A DNA stretch of 64,000 bases, taken from positions 620,001-684,000 of the forward strand of contig NZ_FOJU01000001.1 in NCBI RefSeq assembly GCF_900111875.1, in the 5' to 3' direction. The notes below the pieces were generated by a model that saw nothing but the letters and a program-made list of their open reading frames with translations, searched no databases and had not been told where the DNA came from. A program made the position numbers and the translations under genes. This document shows, one piece after another, positions 62,200-64,000 of the stretch (position 1 is the first letter of the stretch; each line of letters begins with the position of its first letter). The stretch comes from Poseidonocella pacifica (GTDB lineage Bacteria; Pseudomonadota; Alphaproteobacteria; Rhodobacterales; Rhodobacteraceae).

Positions 62200-64000
62200 A
62201 TGACCGGCCGGATCGACAAACACGGGCTGCAGGTTGACGTGCAGTTGGCGGAGTTCATCACCGACAAGGTGCTGCCGGGAACCGGCGTGGAGGCGGATGC
62301 CTTCTGGAAGGGTTTTTCCGACCTCGCGCATACCTACGGGCCCAAAACGGCCGAACTGCTGGAGGTGCGTGAAACGCTCCAGAAGCAGATTGACGACTGG
62401 CACATTGCGCATCGCGACCAACCCCACGATCACGAAGCCTACAAGACGTTTCTTCAGGAAATCGGGTATCTCGTTCCCGAGGGGCCAGACTTCGAGATCG
62501 AGACCAAGAATGTCGATCCGGAGGTCGCCACGATCCCGGGGCCGCAGCTTGTCGTTCCGGTGACCAACGCGCGCTATTCGCTCAACGCCGCGAATGGCCG
62601 TTGGGGCAGCCTGTACGACTGTCTCTATGGTACCGATGCCATGGGATCCCCGGCACCCAAGGGAGGCTATGACAAGGGCCGCGGCGCGCGGGTCGTGGCA
62701 CGGGCGCGGGTGTTTCTCGATGACGCATTCCCCATTGAGGGTGCGAGCCACGCGGATGTGCGGCGCTATCATATCCGCGACGGCGCGCTTTTGGTGGATG
62801 ACAAGCCGCTCATGCAGCCGGAGAAGTTCGTCGGCTATCGCGGCAATCCCAAGGCGCCCGATTCCGTCCTGCTGAAAAGCAACAGTCTTCATGTCGAACT
62901 GGTCTTTGACCGGGCGCATTTCATGGGGTCGCGCGATCAGGCGGCCTTGGCCGAAGTGCGGATGGAAAGCGCCATCACCTCGATCATGGATTGCGAGGAT
63001 TCCGTTGCCTGCGTCGATGCCGAGGACAAGGTCCTTGCCTACGACAACTGGCTCGGCCTGATGAAGGGCGATCTGGAGGACACATTCGAAAAGGGCGGTA
63101 AGAGCGTCACGCGAAAGTTGGCCGAGGACCGCACCTTTACCGCGCCGGACGGCGGCACGCTGACGGTCAAGGGCCGCGCGCTCATGTGGGTCCGCAACGT
63201 CGGTTTGCTCATGACCAATCCCGCGATCCTCACCCGGGATGGCGGCGAAATCTATGAGCACTTGATGGATGCCGCGATCACCGTTCTCATCGGCATGCAC
63301 GACCTCAAGCGCGAGGGCGGCAACTCTCTCCATGGGTCGATCTACGTGGTGAAGCCAAAGCTGCACGGCCCTGCGGAAACCGCGCTGTCCGATGAGGTCT
63401 TTACCGCGGTCGAAGGCTTCCTTGGATTGCCGCAATATACGGTCAAGCTGGGGATCATGGATGAGGAGCGGCGGACTTCCGTCAACCTCAAGGAATGTAT
63501 TCGTGCTGCAAAGCATCGGTGTGCCTTCATCAACACCGGTTTCCTCGACCGCACCGGGGATGAGATCCATACCTCCATGGAGGCCGGCCCCTTCAGCCGG
63601 AAGGATTTCATCAAGCGCAAGGGCTGGATCGGGGCATACGAGAACCTCAACGTGGACATTGGCCTTGAATGCGGTCTTTCCGGCGTTGCACAGATTGGCA
63701 AGGGCATGTGGGCCATGCCCGACCTGATGGGCGCGATGATGGAGCAGAAGATCGATCACCCCAAGGCCGGCGCCAATACTGCCTGGGTGCCAAGCCCCAC
63801 CGCCGCGACGCTTCACGCGCTGCACTATCACCGGATCGACGTCTTTGCCGTGCAGAAGAAGCTAAAGGCAGGCGGACGGCGCGCCCATGTGGATGGCATC
63901 CTCGAAATCCCGCTTGCGGCATTCCGCAAATGGACCGACGCACAGATCATGCGTGAGGTGGAAAACAACGCGCAGGGAATTCTCGGCTATGTCGTGCGCT
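62200..64000 (+). CDS. glcB: Malate synthase G, 3' end beyond window
   Basis: The frame from the ATG at 62200 (GAGGGAGCGGATGCC upstream) stays open to the window end, giving 600 residues of an expected ~720. It condenses glyoxylate and acetyl-CoA to malate in the glyoxylate cycle. Visible: [20 protein letters not shown], the catalytic Arg region in [16 protein letters not shown] with [22 protein letters not shown] (metal-binding Glu), and [20 protein letters not shown]. The large N-terminal alpha/beta insert is type G, not type A. The C-terminal catalytic Asp lies outside the window. No aceA is visible in the window. Confidence 0.95.
   Translation, partial: MTGRIDKHGLQVDVQLAEFITDKVLPGTGVEADAFWKGFSDLAHTYGPKTAELLEVRETLQKQIDDWHIAHRDQPHDHEAYKTFLQEIGYLVPEGPDFEIETKNVDPEVATIPGPQLVVPVTNARYSLNAANGRWGSLYDCLYGTDAMGSPAPKGGYDKGRGARVVARARVFLDDAFPIEGASHADVRRYHIRDGALLVDDKPLMQPEKFVGYRGNPKAPDSVLLKSNSLHVELVFDRAHFMGSRDQAALAEVRMESAITSIMDCEDSVACVDAEDKVLAYDNWLGLMKGDLEDTFEKGGKSVTRKLAEDRTFTAPDGGTLTVKGRALMWVRNVGLLMTNPAILTRDGGEIYEHLMDAAITVLIGMHDLKREGGNSLHGSIYVVKPKLHGPAETALSDEVFTAVEGFLGLPQYTVKLGIMDEERRTSVNLKECIRAAKHRCAFINTGFLDRTGDEIHTSMEAGPFSRKDFIKRKGWIGAYENLNVDIGLECGLSGVAQIGKGMWAMPDLMGAMMEQKIDHPKAGANTAWVPSPTAATLHALHYHRIDVFAVQKKLKAGGRRAHVDGILEIPLAAFRKWTDAQIMREVENNAQGILGYVVR

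Noticed and set aside
62155-63831. Long minus-strand open frame across glcB
   Set aside because: It is antisense to a well-conserved malate synthase with clear catalytic motifs on the plus strand, and has no protein family features.
1-64000. tRNA or rRNA genes, CRISPR arrays, insertion sequences and prophage genes
   Set aside because: No cloverleaf, rRNA-like block, regularly spaced repeats, transposase motif or phage structural gene was found by reading both strands.

Overview
The window reads as a chromosome segment of a Rhodobacteraceae (roseobacter-type) alphaproteobacterium. The evidence is high-GC coding with very tight packing, many ATGA, GTGA, TTGA and TGATG stop/start overlaps, a large load of ABC and TRAP importers, the pyrH-frr-uppS-cdsA-dxr-rseP housekeeping run, a TAXI-type fused TRAP permease, and the roseobacter 'virulence factor'/methylenetetrahydrofolate reductase/HAD/methyltransferase operon. 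I see no rRNA, tRNA, CRISPR array, insertion sequence or prophage. Gene density is about one per kilobase.

Region 1 (1-6.9 kb): the 3' part of a GH13 glycosidase, a convergent acetylpolyamine amidohydrolase-like deacetylase, and a fructose-type ABC importer (frcB-frcC-frcA on the minus strand). A divergent ROK repressor gene shares with frcB an intergenic region holding a perfect 10-bp inverted repeat. Region 2 (7-13.4 kb): an M19 dipeptidase followed by a complete dipeptide/oligopeptide ABC importer on the plus strand. Region 3 (13.4-19.8 kb): a convergent polyamine-type ABC operon (ATPase, binding protein, two permeases) ending in an Asp/Glu/hydantoin racemase-like gene, with a divergent GntR/FCD regulator and GNAT. 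Region 4 (19.9-27.2 kb): two ExbD/TolR-like genes without ExbB; a second polyamine-type ABC operon ending in a metallo-beta-lactamase-fold hydrolase; a divergent TetR regulator and class III aminotransferase. Region 5 (27.2-32 kb): a TAXI-TRAP importer (binding protein, fused permease, universal stress protein).

Region 6 (32-45.1 kb, mostly minus strand): cheD, moaA, a lipoprotein, a TspO-related membrane protein, serS, a one-carbon/methyl-transfer operon, an endonuclease/exonuclease/phosphatase-family protein, SelO, GNAT, nucleoside hydrolase, an orphan iron-binding protein and mazG. Region 7 (45.3-56.5 kb): agmatinase, miaA, then pyrH-frr-uppS-cdsA-dxr-rseP (nucleotide, translation, isoprenoid and envelope functions), truA, and a YcjX-GNAT-YcjF operon. 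Region 8 (56.5-64 kb): penicillin-binding protein 1A, aminopeptidase N, a small membrane protein and malate synthase G, cut by the window end.

Recurring themes are scavenging of nitrogen-rich organics (polyamines, peptides, amino acids, nucleosides) and regulation through stem-loops after binding-protein genes. The most unusual signals are the tandem ExbD pair in which one copy has Asn in place of the proton-carrying Asp, an array of 11-bp repeats upstream of serS, and palindromic candidate operators between divergent genes.
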